The translations under genes and the position numbers were made by a program. Below are positions 1-10,794 of a stretch of DNA of 64,000 bases, piece after piece (within the stretch, counting starts at the first letter, position 1; the number at the start of each line of letters is the position of its first letter). Origin of the DNA: Bradysia coprophila (lineage: Eukaryota > Arthropoda > Insecta > Diptera > Sciaridae); assembly GCF_014529535.1 (NCBI RefSeq), contig NW_023503751.1, positions 1,844,614 through 1,908,613 on the forward strand, written 5' to 3'. Under the pieces are notes generated by a model. The model ran no database searches. It had not been told where the DNA came from and worked only from the letters and a program-made list of their open reading frames with translations.

Positions 1-987
1 TCCACTTCGGCCAATTGGTCCAAGTCATGCAGCAATGAGTTCTTTTGTTCAGCTGCCGCATTTATAATTGCATCAATCTGCACCGAAAAATTTGCACTCC
101 CAGGGTTACCAATTTTTTTCAATTCGATCATTTCGCTATTCACATAGTTCCACATCTCTTGTGTGTTGCTCTGGACGCGTCGACGTAGTTTCTCGTATTC
201 GACGGAAGGCTCGATGATTTTGTTCCGTAATGCAGCATATGGCACAAGCTTGCTCTCGATGACATCGATAAGTTTCCATTTTTGTTCAGGCCGTATTGAT
301 TTGTCGCTACAGTAATAAAAAAAAATCTGCAACTGCGTCATTTGGGTCATTTGGTTGACGTTCGAGGGGTCTCTCTTTTTCTCTATATTTTGCATTTTGT
401 CTCTAGGACGAACTGAATTATCAGCGACACCTCTAAAAACGCACTTCTAGACGCACGTAGAATACGACTCATGCTTGGAGTACGTTGCCTCTAGCCATTC
501 AGCTATTGAGATATGTAATGGTAGTGAATGCAGTCTACACAATTTTAAAACATTTTTTTGGGACTTAGGAACATATCAACAACAGTTGAACACCCCCCTT
601 GGCTATAAGGTGAGAAGCAGAATGCGACATCAGATATTGTGTGAGTAAATATTGAAGGACTTGCGTCACCTAAACCGTTTCAGGGTATTTGACTAATTGC
701 ATTTGGCGAGGAATGGTCGTATTATTTTATATTTACCTTAAATATTCGTCAATTAAAGCCTCGAGTTCGGCATTCCTTTTCTCAGATTGTTCCGCAGATG
801 TTGTCGCTTGATTCAGTCGCGTCATCTTGTAATCGGAGTCCAATACATTCTCTACATTCAATTTCGAAATATAAATAAACACAAAAAAGCTCCATAACAT
901 CAGGATCATAATCAAAGCCCACTTCAAAAAGCTCATAGCCAGAAATTGGCGAAAGGGTGTCATTATAGGGAACGGATAAAAAAACAC
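1..987 (-). CDS. FUT8: alpha-1,6-fucosyltransferase (FUT8/FucT6), first two coding exons, partial
   Basis: A type II Golgi enzyme that adds core fucose in alpha-1,6 linkage to the innermost GlcNAc of N-glycans. Exon 1 is 737-987; it gives a short cytosolic tail and one hydrophobic anchor (WALIMILMLWSFFVFIYI), then a charged stem. It ends in AAG|GTAAAT. Exon 2 is 1-306, after a pyrimidine-rich acceptor ending TACTGTAG; the split codon joins in frame as serine. Exon 2 contains YEKLRRRVQSNTQEMWNYV, which matches the FUT8 stem block around EILRRRIENGAKELWFF, followed by helix-rich sequence ending in HDLDQLAEV. The catalytic GT23 and SH3 domains lie beyond the left edge. The start is uncertain: three in-frame Met codons precede the anchor; the first is used here. 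Splicing and family are read from sequence; Golgi location is inferred from the family. Confidence 0.88.
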
Positions 988-1829
988 AAGAAAATTGGTT
1001 TGATCACTTCAATTAAATTTAGTTAAAAACTGTAGACTTTAAAAAAAAAATTTCGAGTGTTGCATTCCACTAAATAGAACGTACAAGTATTAACTTCGTA
1101 CCTTTTAATGCAATCAACTTTTAGCTGAATTCTCTTGTTTATTCAATTGTTTTCGCACGTCTGTGGTGAATTCTGTTATTACTTATTTTATTGCATGCGC
1201 GTGAATATATCAACAATAAATGATGTTTTTCAGGGGAATATATCGAAAATTAATTCTGTCATAGTGACGTCATTACTATTTATCTAGAGTTGTTAAGTCC
1301 TACGTCAATAAAGACATAATATACATTACACACTTGTGACGAAGAAGTAGAGGCTCGCCGAGACTGATAGTGACAAGTGTGTACTCTATTTTATCACATA
1401 TAAGCGAAAACGAGACAACAACATAGACCTGAAGTGTAATTTTTGAATTATTCTTCTAATTAAGTAATTTTGACAGCCGAAAACCGCGCATATGTGATAA
1501 GAATATGAGTGTGTCTCTTACTTTTCCATTGCGTTAAATGTAAATTTAAACAATACCGTACAGCGACAAAATAAAATATACATCGGAACTGAGTGAATCC
1601 TCTCTTTTAATCGATCTATATGGCCCGCATAATACTCTCTTATAAATTTTTTTTAAAGACAACACACACCGTCAACGGACTTTTTGCCTAACTGACTGAA
1701 TGACATTACCAACGAACAATTACATGTAACAGAAAGAGATGGTATCGGTACTAAATCCAAGACGCAACCTAATAACCGATTCAATCAGATTTCATTATTG
1801 TGGACAACAACTTGATGAAGCGAATTATT
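988..1829. other. upstream of FUT8; no gene seen
   Basis: AT-rich sequence that should hold the 5' UTR and promoter of the fucosyltransferase gene. No clear TATA box in the minus direction. Around 1327-1383 the 11-base arms TACACACTTGT and ACAAGTGTGTA face each other across about 36 bases, a small imperfect hairpin of unknown meaning. Confidence 0.4.
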
Positions 1830-1925
1830 TGTGTTGCGGTTGAGTTTCGAACCCACAACTGGCAATTCAATAATTCAATGTGAAGGCTCGACTTACACAC
1901 TGCGCTATTGAGTTTTTATGCAATT
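1830..1925 (-). repeat. tRNA-derived SINE-like head
   Basis: Read on the minus strand, ACTCAATAGCGCAGTG resembles a tRNA A box (TRGCNNAGY) and GGGTTCGAAACTC resembles a B box (GGTTCGANNCC), spaced as in a tRNA gene. The arms do not form a good cloverleaf and there is no clean anticodon loop, so a tRNA-derived SINE or tRNA pseudogene is more likely than a working tRNA. Multi-copy status was not established in this window. Confidence 0.5.
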
Positions 1926-2498
1926 CTTCCACTCACATTTGTGTAATACACTAGCCATATTCACCGGTATCATAATGTATTATTACGAATGATGATTCAT
2001 CTAATAAAGTAGTAGTAACTCTAACTCCATATTTTGTTCAATTTTCACACGGAAAATCCGTGAATTTTGATAAAGGCTGTGTAACTTATAATATAGCTGT
2101 AGTTTTTATAATATAGCTGCAAAACTTATAAAAATATAGCTACTGAACGCATATTCTATTAACATTGGTTATTTACCTGCAATATGAGTTACACAACTAT
2201 ATTATGGATTACAGAGCTAAATTATGCACCGTGGACACATTTTATAGCTAGGATCTGCATATTGTAGCTGTGTACTCTATATCATAGCTGTGTAACGCAT
2301 ATTTGACGTATGAAACATAGCTAACGCCGACCCGTACGAAACACCTATTCGTATCAAAAGCCTTTAATGTGAAACTCTTCATTTCTCTTACTTCATTTTC
2401 TTCTCTGCTGAAAAACTATTCTTCCTTTTAAATCACTTACATTATCCACTCTTTGCCTTGTTATCATATACAATTAAATTGCTGGAGGCAATATAGAC

Positions 2499-3527
2499 AG
2501 CCCCGTACGAAGTCAACTTTCATACCGCTATATTTACCTATATTTCACTGTAAATAAACATTTCACAGAGGAATATGCTATTATATAGCTCTATATGCCT
2601 GTATATAGCTCAATATAGCTGTATGTAGGTATATATAGATGTCCATATATGGAATCCCTGAAACCCCTCACACTTAACACATTATTTCCATGTTAACAGA
2701 AACTCTCTAAGCATCATTTTTCCCACTTTATATCACTTTTAATAAAATCCAATATGGCCGCCGGCAGCCATTTTGTTAGGAAACCGAAAATAGTACCGAC
2801 GCTTTACATTTGTTAATACCTTTCAAACAAAAAAAAATTCATGAAATTCGGTCAAAATTTACTCGAGATATTGACAAAATACTCCACGTTCACTGTACGG
2901 CCGAGTAGCCAGATAAGAGCTCACTCCAAGAGACCTAGCTCACGCTCCGGAGAACATAGTTTCATAAATTTTTTTTCCCTGATTGGTACGGTCAATACCT
3001 ATCTAATAAAGCTGAAACGAACGAAATATGTTCAAATTTGGCCGCCTACAAGCAAAAACTGCTTGCCGCCCTGTGCCTGTTTCACACCAAGGGGTCTAAC
3101 TCACAAGTCGGTCATCCGATTTCCATAAACTTTTTTTTGTCGATCGGTATTGTAAATACCTTTTATTTGACGTATCACTTACAAGTTTAACGTTTAAATG
3201 TCCGGAGATATCTTCGAAAAACCGTAAAGCACTTGTTGGGCCCCAGCTCAGGAGGGGTCGATCCAAAATCACTCATCTTCGAACTTAGCCTGTCTTTTGA
3301 CATTACCAAACGGGAAAAAAAAGAATTTTCAAAATCGGATGCGTTTTACTCAAGTTATCGTGCAGACAGACAGACGGACGGACGGACGGACAGACGGACA
3401 TATTTTTTCTTGCTGATTTGGCATCTCTGGACAACCACAATAGGTTTCCCCTTACTCAGGGAGTCCAATTCGACGTGTTACAAACGTATGCGTAAACCTA
3501 TAAGACCCCAGTACTTCGTACGGGTCT
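2499..3527. mobile_element. CGTACGGGGC-family repeat, copy 1
   Basis: Begins AGCCCCGTACGA and ends TTCGTACGGGTCT, an inverted terminal match with one mismatch. Near the right end lies a GACGGACAGACGGACG microsatellite flanked by sequence shared with copies at about 6.2, 9.4, 13.2 and 36 kb. No coding capacity was recognised; open frames here run through shared repeat sequence and are not conserved between copies. Confidence 0.7.
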
Positions 3528-4000
3528 AAAAATATAGCTGTGTGCTGCATATGAGAAAATGTATGGGACCATGCATTCAAGTCAAACAAAAACTGTTCTA
3601 AAATATCTTGGCTGATTGTAATGAAGCTTGATGATCAGATTACAGTAATACCTTTTTAATATAGTCAGAATCCGTAGAAACACAGACGAATGAGAATATC
3701 ACAAATTTCACTGCATTAGAAACGAATTAGTTAATTAGCCAAATCGTAAAAACCAAACTCGTCATTTCACAGAAAATAATTGAATTCGTGATTCTTCACG
3801 CGGTTTCAATTCACTTTTTTTTCAGAACCTAGAACAATCCTTGTAGTGACAACTCACAAAAGTGAAATATAAAAACTACACACTTGAATTAGGCTGTGTG
3901 CCGCATAATAAAGCTGCAGGATTTATATTGCCGTAGCAACGCTTCGAAATAAGAACGTGTTAAAGCACAAGCAAAATTAGCATATCAGCAGCATAGATGA

Positions 4001-4059
4001 CGGTCGGATTCTCAGGTTAAGCATCAATCGGCGCGGTTAGTACTTAGATGGGTGACCGC
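4001..4059 (+). ncRNA. 5S rRNA-derived fragment (pseudogene or SINE3-type head)
   Basis: The stretch from TTAAGCATCAATCGG through GCGCGGTTAGTACTTAGA to TGGGTGACCGC follows the middle and 3' half of eukaryotic 5S rRNA, including the internal control region (box A, intermediate element, box C). The 5' part (CGGTCGGATTCTCAGG) is only loosely similar and the 3' stem-closing strand is missing, since AAAATTCATG follows. It is therefore not a working 5S gene. A 5S-headed SINE or a captured 5S piece within the surrounding element are both possible. Confidence 0.75.
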
Positions 4060-4259
4060 AAAATTCATGAAAGTTTGGGAAAAAATTTTTATTTCTCGTG
4101 ATAGATTTGAAATGTGGCTCACAGCTATAATATAAATTACACAGCTATTTTAACTGAAGTCTTCGCAATATACATTACACAGCTATATGCCAAAAATGGG
4201 GGTGCTAAGTCCACTTATAGCTCTCACACGCATATCAGGATTTTCCGTGCAGACTCGTT

Positions 4260-5090
4260 CGCTTTGCATTTTGGATAGATAGGTAAGCTAAGCACACAGA
4301 GAGACATACACATTCAATATTTGTTTAGTGAAGGTGTAAATATGACGTTTGTCTTTCATGTTCATCAGTCAAAACCCCTTAAAAGAGTGAAAAGTGACGC
4401 AAGTCCCGGTGTATACTTCCAAAATAATTGATATCGTTGTAGGTTATGTATTCTGCGCCTGTACGGTAAAAATTGTGAAATTTGACCCAAAAAGTTTTAG
4501 AAATAAAATTCTACCAAAAAAAAAGGTTTGCGTCACATAGTGGCAGATGATTCGACTTTCTACCGTTTTAATTCCCTTCTTTCAGGACATAATTTTCAAC
4601 AATTTTCTTAACAATACTTTGTTCAACATCTGAAGCAAATTCACGTTTTTTTTTGACTGGTATATTTGATTTTAAGAATTTTTGGAATTGAAATTGCCTA
4701 AAATCATCCAAATGAAACAGATACCATTGCACACGACTTCTGACTTCGGAACGTTTATGAGATGTGATTCGCCGAACGGTGCAGTTCTCTAGCCCGTAGA
4801 TTAAAACGAACACGCATATTCTGGTAATTTATTCAAAGTGCGCGAAGAAATATTTTCAAATCAACCTTATTCTTCCACTGTGCATCTTCGATACGTAATA
4901 TTTATTTCCACATATGCTTCTTTTGATTTTTTATTGTTAATCTAAGTCGTTGTATCTGTATAAAGTGCGGCATAAATAAAAGGAATAAAAAGAGGGGTTG
5001 TCGCTGTTTAGACTTTAGAGTGACCATATTGTAGCGCTCGACGTGGGTGCTGTTGCAGGGATGGCGGATGTTGGGCTTCGGCACAACGTT
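4260..5090. other. no supported gene
   Basis: Short open frames occur, none with recognisable domains, splice structure or codon bias. The right end (about 4900-5095) probably includes the leader just after the minus-strand LTR described next. Confidence 0.3.
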
Positions 5091-5094
5091 TTCT

Positions 5095-5573
5095 AAGTCA
5101 ATACTCACTCAATTTTATCACAACACTTTATTACCAAATAAATATATTGACACGTATTTAATATAATTGAAGCTCACAATATATATACTGTCTCCTCGAA
5201 GGATCTAATTTAATTTAATATTATTTTATTCAAACTTAATCTCGATTTCTCTCGATTATTAATTTCTTTATTAAATAAAGAGAATTATCACTTCACTCTC
5301 AAATATACAAAGACTTGATTCCACACTTAAAAGAACAAGAATTGAGTTTACTCTAAGACTGTATGACAAGAACTGACTCTTTCGCTGTCGCGAACTACTG
5401 CTTTTATAACGAGGAGGTGGTGAGACGTGAAGCCGGGTGCGTCCTCATACCAACGAGGGTGGCATACCTTTCCTTCGCGTAAGTGGTTTTAAGTGGTTTT
5501 AATTGGTTTTAACCAGAAAAGGTGTCCTTCACATGTGTCGATATTTGTGCGACATATGGTGGATGGAGGTAAC
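5095..5573 (-). mobile_element. LTR of an LTR retrotransposon, with primer-site-like sequence
   Basis: Read on the minus strand it starts TGTTACCTCCATCC, has a strong core promoter (TATAAAAGCAGTAG near 5405, then GAGTCAGTTCTTG about 30 bases later) and a polyadenylation signal (AATAAAGAA near 5275). Just past the 3' edge comes TTGTGCCGAAGCCC, which resembles a decayed primer-binding site (TGGTGCCGAAGCCC type). No second LTR or pol was seen beside it, so a solo or truncated LTR is likely. The exact 3' edge is approximate. Confidence 0.55.
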
Positions 5574-5579
5574 ACCCGT

Positions 5580-6200
5580 AAGTTTTAGATAACATATAGG
5601 CTATATAGAGGCGATTTTCTTTTGGAATTTTCTTCGTATGCATATCGATGAGTTGATATGTATATTTACGAAGGGTGAGGTAGAGTGTTTTCTTCATGAT
5701 TTACGATTATTGCTTTTATGCTAATTCGTGGTTAAGTGGTTACCTAATCGTTCTTTTTGTCTATTTCTTTTATTGTTTTTCTGATTTATGTTTTCGAGAT
5801 TATTCGAAGACTTTTATATATTTCTTATCATTCTTTGGAATGAGGGAATGATATTGTTGAAATTCTAAACGTGTGTCATCTGCTGACTTAATTTTGTTAC
5901 TTTTTCTATTGTATGAAATAATGAGAAATAATAAGTAGAGAAATTTTGTTGAAATTCGTGTAATAATATCCTGGATGTCTTAACTTGTGGCAATAGAGGC
6001 TGTGTCTCAATGGAATTTCTCTACAATATGCGGACTTAAAAATTATTGCTGAATGCATTTTACTTCTGTTTTGTACGCTATACACTGTACCATTTTCAAT
6101 ATTACATATAAAAGACTATATGGTGTATTCCGATGTTCTCGATGGAACATTTTATTTTATTTGCATTTATTCGTTATTTATTTTATTTTCTGTTTCGTTT
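5580..6200. other. no gene seen
   Basis: AT-rich spacer between the LTR and the next repeat. Nothing recognised. Confidence 0.3.
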
Positions 6201-6202
6201 TC

Positions 6203-7690
6203 AGCCCCGTACGAAGTACAAAGGGGCTTATAGGATTACGATGCCGTGTGTAATTGATGGAATTCGAAGCAGACGGTAAGGGCAAAGTGTTTGCCTATGT
6301 TCATAGATGACGAATCCGCAATAAAAATTTTGTCTGTCCGTCTGTCCTTCTGTCCGTCTGTCCTTCTGTCCGTCTGTTCGTCTGTCCGTCACGTCGATAT
6401 CTTGAGTAAATCAAATCCGATTAAAATTTTTTTTTTTCCCCCTGAAAGATAGTCGAAATAGTGAGGCTAAGTTCGAAGATGGGCATATTCGGGTCGGCCC
6501 TTCGTGAGTTAGGGCCACCTAAGTGATTTAAGGTCTTTTGGTGATATTTATGGCAAAACAAACGATGGAAATGTAAATGACATGGCAAATGATAGGTATT
6601 GTCAATACCAATCCAGGAAAAAAAGTTTTTTTAAATCGGGTGAGTGGACCGTGAGTTAGGGCCTTAGAAGTGAAATGCTACTAGGGCCCTATGTGTATTT
6701 TACATAGAACTCGAGTAAATTTCATTCGTTTTTCGTAATTTTTGTTTGATTTGGAAGGTAGTCGAAGGCCGAATAGAATGTTGTTGAAAAAAAAAATTGG
6801 GTCCTTGGCCTAAGGCCGCTACTAGGGCCCCATGTGTATTTTACATATAACTCGAGTAAATTTCATCCGTCTTTCGTAATTTTTGTTTGATTTAGAAGGT
6901 AATCGAAGGCTGAATAGAATGTTGTTGAAAAAACATTAAATTTGGGTCCTTGGACTAAGCCGCTACTAGGGCCCTATGTGTATTTTACATATAACTCGAG
7001 CAAATTTCATCCGTTTTTCGTAATTTTTGTTTCATTTGGAAGGTAATCAAAGGCCGAATAGAATGTAGTTGAAAAAATTTTTAAATTTGGGTCCTCGGAC
7101 TGAGGCCGATACTAGACCCTTTGTGTATTTATACTCAATAAATTAAAATTTTAGGGCGATTTGAAATTTTTGTTTGATTTGAAAGGGGCTTCGTAATTGC
7201 GCTATGCGCAATTTCTAAGATGTACACATTACATAATAATTTTACTTTAACTACATTAACCGGCGCAATAGGCTTACGGTCAAAGTAGGGTGACAGACGC
7301 ACTAGGGTCACGTACGCAATAGATATACGGGTTTGTACGGGGCTCAGTCGCAGCAAACGCTCCGACTGTTCTGATGGCTCGTTTTTTGTACTCTCTGTTT
7401 TGATCTTTTTAAAGACTAATGTTATATATCGTTAGTCCGCGCTTTACCGAATGCGTACAGTTCGAATTTCGATGAGGACAAAATGCATAAGAAATAATAA
7501 AACGAGCCGTCAGAACAGTCGGAGCGTTCGCTGCGACTGAGCCCCGTACGAACCCGTACATCTATTGCGTACGCGACCCTAGTTCGCCGGTCGCCCTACT
7601 CTTACCCTAAACCTACTAACCTAAAATTCTTATGAAATTTGTACGTCTTAAAAATTGCGCATAGCGCAATTACGAAGCCCCGTACGATGT
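6203..7690. mobile_element. CGTACGGGGC-family repeat, copy 2, with internal 140-bp repeats and an inverted tail module
   Basis: Starts AGCCCCGTACGAAGTAC, followed by the shared head (GGATTACGATGCCGTGTG), then a CCGTCTGTCCTTCTGT microsatellite and CACGTCGATATCTTGAG. From about 6660 to 7180 there are three diverged units of about 140 bp (ACTCGAGTAAATTTCAT, GGCCGAATAGAATG, GCCGCTACTAGGGCCC), relatives of the 145-bp array at 10.8 kb. At 7185-7390 and 7500-7690 the tail module, marked by ATTGCGCTATGCGCAAT and CAGTCGCAGC plus CGCTCCGACTGTTCTGA, occurs twice in opposite orientation around a 110-bp spacer. Confidence 0.7.
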
Positions 7691-9428
7691 TTCTTTCAAA
7701 CGTAACACAAATTTCAAATTGACCTAAAATTTCCTCAGTTCTATATTAACCTATATTTACCTATAAATAAACATTTTACTAATAAATATGCTAGTATATA
7801 GCTCAAAAGAACTATCTACACCGTTATATAGCTCAATATAGCTGTATATATTTATATATAGATATACATATTTGCGATCCTTGAAACACCACACACACAT
7901 AACCAATCACTTCCCACTGATCAATAACTTTGTAAGAATTATTTTCACCGATTTATATTGTTTTTACAAAAATCCAAAATGGCGGCCGACTGCCATTTTG
8001 TTAGGAGGTGGAAATTAGTACAGCTGCTTTACATTCAATAATACCTTTCAAACAAAAAAAAATTCATGAAATTCGGTCAAAGTTTACTCGATATATTAAC
8101 AAAAAACACCACGTTCACTGTACGGCCGAGTAGCCACATATAAGCTCACTCCAAGAGACCTAGCTCACGCTTCTGTAAACCGAATTCCATGATCTTTTTT
8201 TACCTGATTGGTACGGTCAATACCTATCTAATAAAGCAAAATCCATCGAAATCCGTTCAAATTTGGCCAACCTACCAGAGATGAGTCGGTTATCCGAAAA
8301 ACCGAAAATTTCGGTTCGGTATGTACCGAACCGAAGGTTTCGGTTCCGTCTATACCGAACCGACATTTCGGTTCGGTCTGTACCGAACCTAAACTTCGGT
8401 TCTGTCTGTACCGAACCGAAATTTTCGGTTCGGTATAGACCGAACCGAAACTTTTGCACGATTTAATAATACCAAATTCCTCAAAATCAACTCAATTCGA
8501 TAAATAATATGGTTTTTATTGTATGTCAATTCAAGAATAATTGAATAGAGTTGCTTTTGAGGAATTTGGTATTATTAAATCGTGCAAAAGTTTCGGTTCG
8601 GTCTATACCGAACCGAAAATTTCGGTTCGGTACAGACCGAACCGAAGTTTAGGTTCGGTACAGACCGAACCGAAATGTCGGTTCGGTATAGACCGAACCG
8701 AAACCTTCGGTTCGGTACATACCGAACCGAAATTTTCGGTTTTTCGGATAACCGACTCATCTCTGCAACCTACAAGCAAAAACGGGTTGCCGCCCTGTAC
8801 CTAGTTCACACCAAGGGGTCTAACTCACGAGTCGGTCATCCAATTTCCATAAACTTTTTTTTTGTCGATCGGTATTGTAAATACCTTTCATTTGACGTAT
8901 CACTTACAAGTGTAGCCTTTAAATGGCCTGAGATATCTTCGGAAAACGTTAAATCACTTACGGGGCCCCAGCTCGGGAGGGGTCGACCCAAAATTGCCCA
9001 TCTTCGAACTTAGCCTCACTATTTCGACTATATTTCAGGGAAAAAAAAATTTTGAAATCGGATTTGATTTACTCAAGATATCGACGTGACAGACGGACGG
9101 ACAGACGGACGGACGGACAAAATTTTTATTGCGGATTCGTTATCTATGAACATAGGCAAACTTTTTTTTTTTTTTTTTTTTCACGGACCAAATTTAATAT
9201 TTATTTTAAATGCGACAAAAAAGACTGCTCACAATTATGGCGCAGCCGGTAAAACATCGATCTTTTCTCAAAAATTAAAAACTACAGTAAATAAATATCA
9301 TCGATCTTCTTCTTCCCTAATGTTTCTTCCTACATAGGCAAACACTTTGCCCTTACCGTCTGCTTCGAATTCCATCAATTACACACGGCATCGTAATCCT
9401 ATTAGCCCCTTGTACTTCGTACGGGGCT
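7676..9428. mobile_element. CGTACGGGGC-family repeat, copy 3 (inverted relative to copy 2)
   Basis: Ends with ACTTCGTACGGGGCT at 9428 and runs toward copy 2 in the opposite sense, so the conserved head modules sit at the outer edges (6203 and 9428). The region from 7691 repeats the AT-rich sequence found at 2510-2650. It is interrupted by the hAT palindrome at 8276-8765; the uninterrupted site is visible near 36450 in opposite orientation. A 20-T run lies near 9162-9181. Confidence 0.68.
8276..8765. mobile_element. hAT-type palindromic MITE with CGGTTCGGT iterations
   Basis: Ends CAGAGATGAGTCGG and CCGACTCATCTCTG. It is flanked by a perfect 8-bp duplication CAACCTAC (8268-8275 and 8766-8773), the signature of hAT transposition, and the same site occurs singly in a sibling repeat near 36450. 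The whole 490 bp is close to one palindrome. Each arm holds about six units in which TTCGGTTCGGT and ACCGAACCGAA alternate around short variable spacers. No transposase frame; the open frames across it are by-products of the repeat. Confidence 0.88.
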
Positions 9429-10130
9429 AAAAATAAAGATTTTTATCAAAATTTACAAAACTGAAAAAAAAAACGAAAACAAACTTGTTCCACATAGTTA
9501 TGTGTTTTATTATGCGTGATTGGGAATGAGTTCTAATTAATAATTGAGTCAATGCAATATTAATTGGAATTCTGATTGTGGATTATTTTTTTGTCATTCG
9601 ATAAATTTTTAATAAAAGATCCAGAGTTTTCCAGTTAAATTAGTCAACTAGTATAATTAGTATTTAAACCGAGATTTAAGCACAAATTAAATACAAATTC
9701 TGTGTTATGAAAACACTTTCAGTTACTAAATTTCACTCATCCTCATTCGTTTTGCGAAGATTAATTTTGTAATTTAAACCTTTCAAGAAAGGCTGAACAG
9801 CGAGCGTATCGCTATAAAATAATTATTCTTTCTTCTTTTGTGAAGCAAAAACATTGCTAAAGTATTTTTCTTAAATAATTAGTTGGCACACATTTCATAG
9901 ACAGTGGTGCAATAGATTTTCAATTTTCATGTATTTTACATGCAACTTGCGTCGAAAACCGTACTTTTCATGTTTCAAGCACTTCTTTCGACGCCCTCAG
10001 CATGTAAAATCCATTATATAACTCGGGATAACAATGAAAAGTCTCGTTTTCGTGTGTTAAGACTTCGGCTACGTCTCTGATCAACAAAATTCACACGAAA
10101 ACTCTACTTTTCATCTTTTTATCATGTAAT
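9429..10130. other. no gene seen
   Basis: AT-rich, with no domain-bearing frame. Nothing recognised. Confidence 0.3.
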
Positions 10131-10132
10131 AG

Positions 10133-10258
10133 TATGTTGTGTTACAAGTATTGTAATGTTGATTTTTTCAGCACTAGACCCAAGTAGACGAGCGGAGCGA
10201 GTAAGGAAAATTGGGTCGTGTGCTGAAAAAATCTCATTACAATACGTGTAACACATCA
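10133..10258. repeat. hairpin repeat, about 50-bp arms
   Basis: GTGTTACAAGTATTGTAATG and its complement near 10232-10252 face each other, continuing inward through ATTTTTTCAGCAC / GTGCTGAAAAAAT and ACCCAA / TTGGGT. The loop contains GACGAGCGGAGCGAGTAAGG. Probably a small foldback MITE; no target duplication was established. Confidence 0.5.
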
Positions 10259-10458
10259 TGCTTTGTGCCAACCGAGAATTGAAATAGACAAGAGCACAAA
10301 AAATCATAATTTTCATTGTAAACAATCACTCTTCAAATTTGATCGATCACATTGCTTTGCATTTTCTTAAACGAATGCTGTAACAACTCATACAAATTCC
10401 ATATCAACACTGCTTTGAGTGTTGTAATATCACATCAAACGGGTGCTGAAATAAATCA

Positions 10459-10712
10459 CCATAAGGAATATGCTTGAGGTGTCTCAATGCAAGTTGCAAC
10501 GTCCTTAGTATTTTTATATTTAACAGGGAAAATTTACAAAACCCTCAAGGGGAAAATGGGCTCCAAAACCCAAAAAACCAAGAAAAAATTGTCTTGGTTT
10601 TTCGAAAGTCTACTGTTACTGTAGGGTAATTGAGTGCATAAAGAGGTCGCAAAGTGACGTACTGATGTCAAAAATAGATTTATGAATGTGGCAGTAACGT
10701 TTTGGAACACTG
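10459..10712. mobile_element. half copy of the CAGTGTTCC foldback element
   Basis: From CCATAAGGAATATGCTTGAG to TTTTGGAACACTG this is one arm of the element found complete at 33527-34208. Only one arm is present here, so it is truncated or a solo arm. Confidence 0.65.
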
Positions 10713-10794
10713 TGGGCGGGTGCAATATTTTTGATGACAAATTTGTAAACTTGTAAATATTTTCCAGTCATTTTCAAATAAATAAAATAAAAAG

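Larger units (their letters stand above)
2048..4249. mobile_element. DNA element with 12-bp TIR CACGGAAAATCC, non-autonomous, with nested insertions
   Basis: CACGGAAAATCC at 2048-2059 is matched by its reverse complement at 4238-4249. Both subterminal regions carry many copies of a motif like TATAGCTGTGTAA in both orientations (for example 2075-2330 and 3528-3560, 3890-3910, 4120-4170). No transposase reading frame is visible. A copy of the CGTACGGGGC family (2499-3527) and a 5S rRNA-derived piece (about 4001-4059) lie inside. I could not find a convincing target-site duplication, so the superfamily is open. Confidence 0.55.

Noticed and set aside
8217..8804. Frames reading repeated VRYRPNRNF on both strands
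   Set aside because: They are translations of the CGGTTCGGT palindrome in the hAT MITE.
9228..9262. TATGGCGCAGCCGGTAAAAC, a perfect A-box-like match
   Set aside because: No B box follows at the right distance, so a tRNA or SINE call is not supported.
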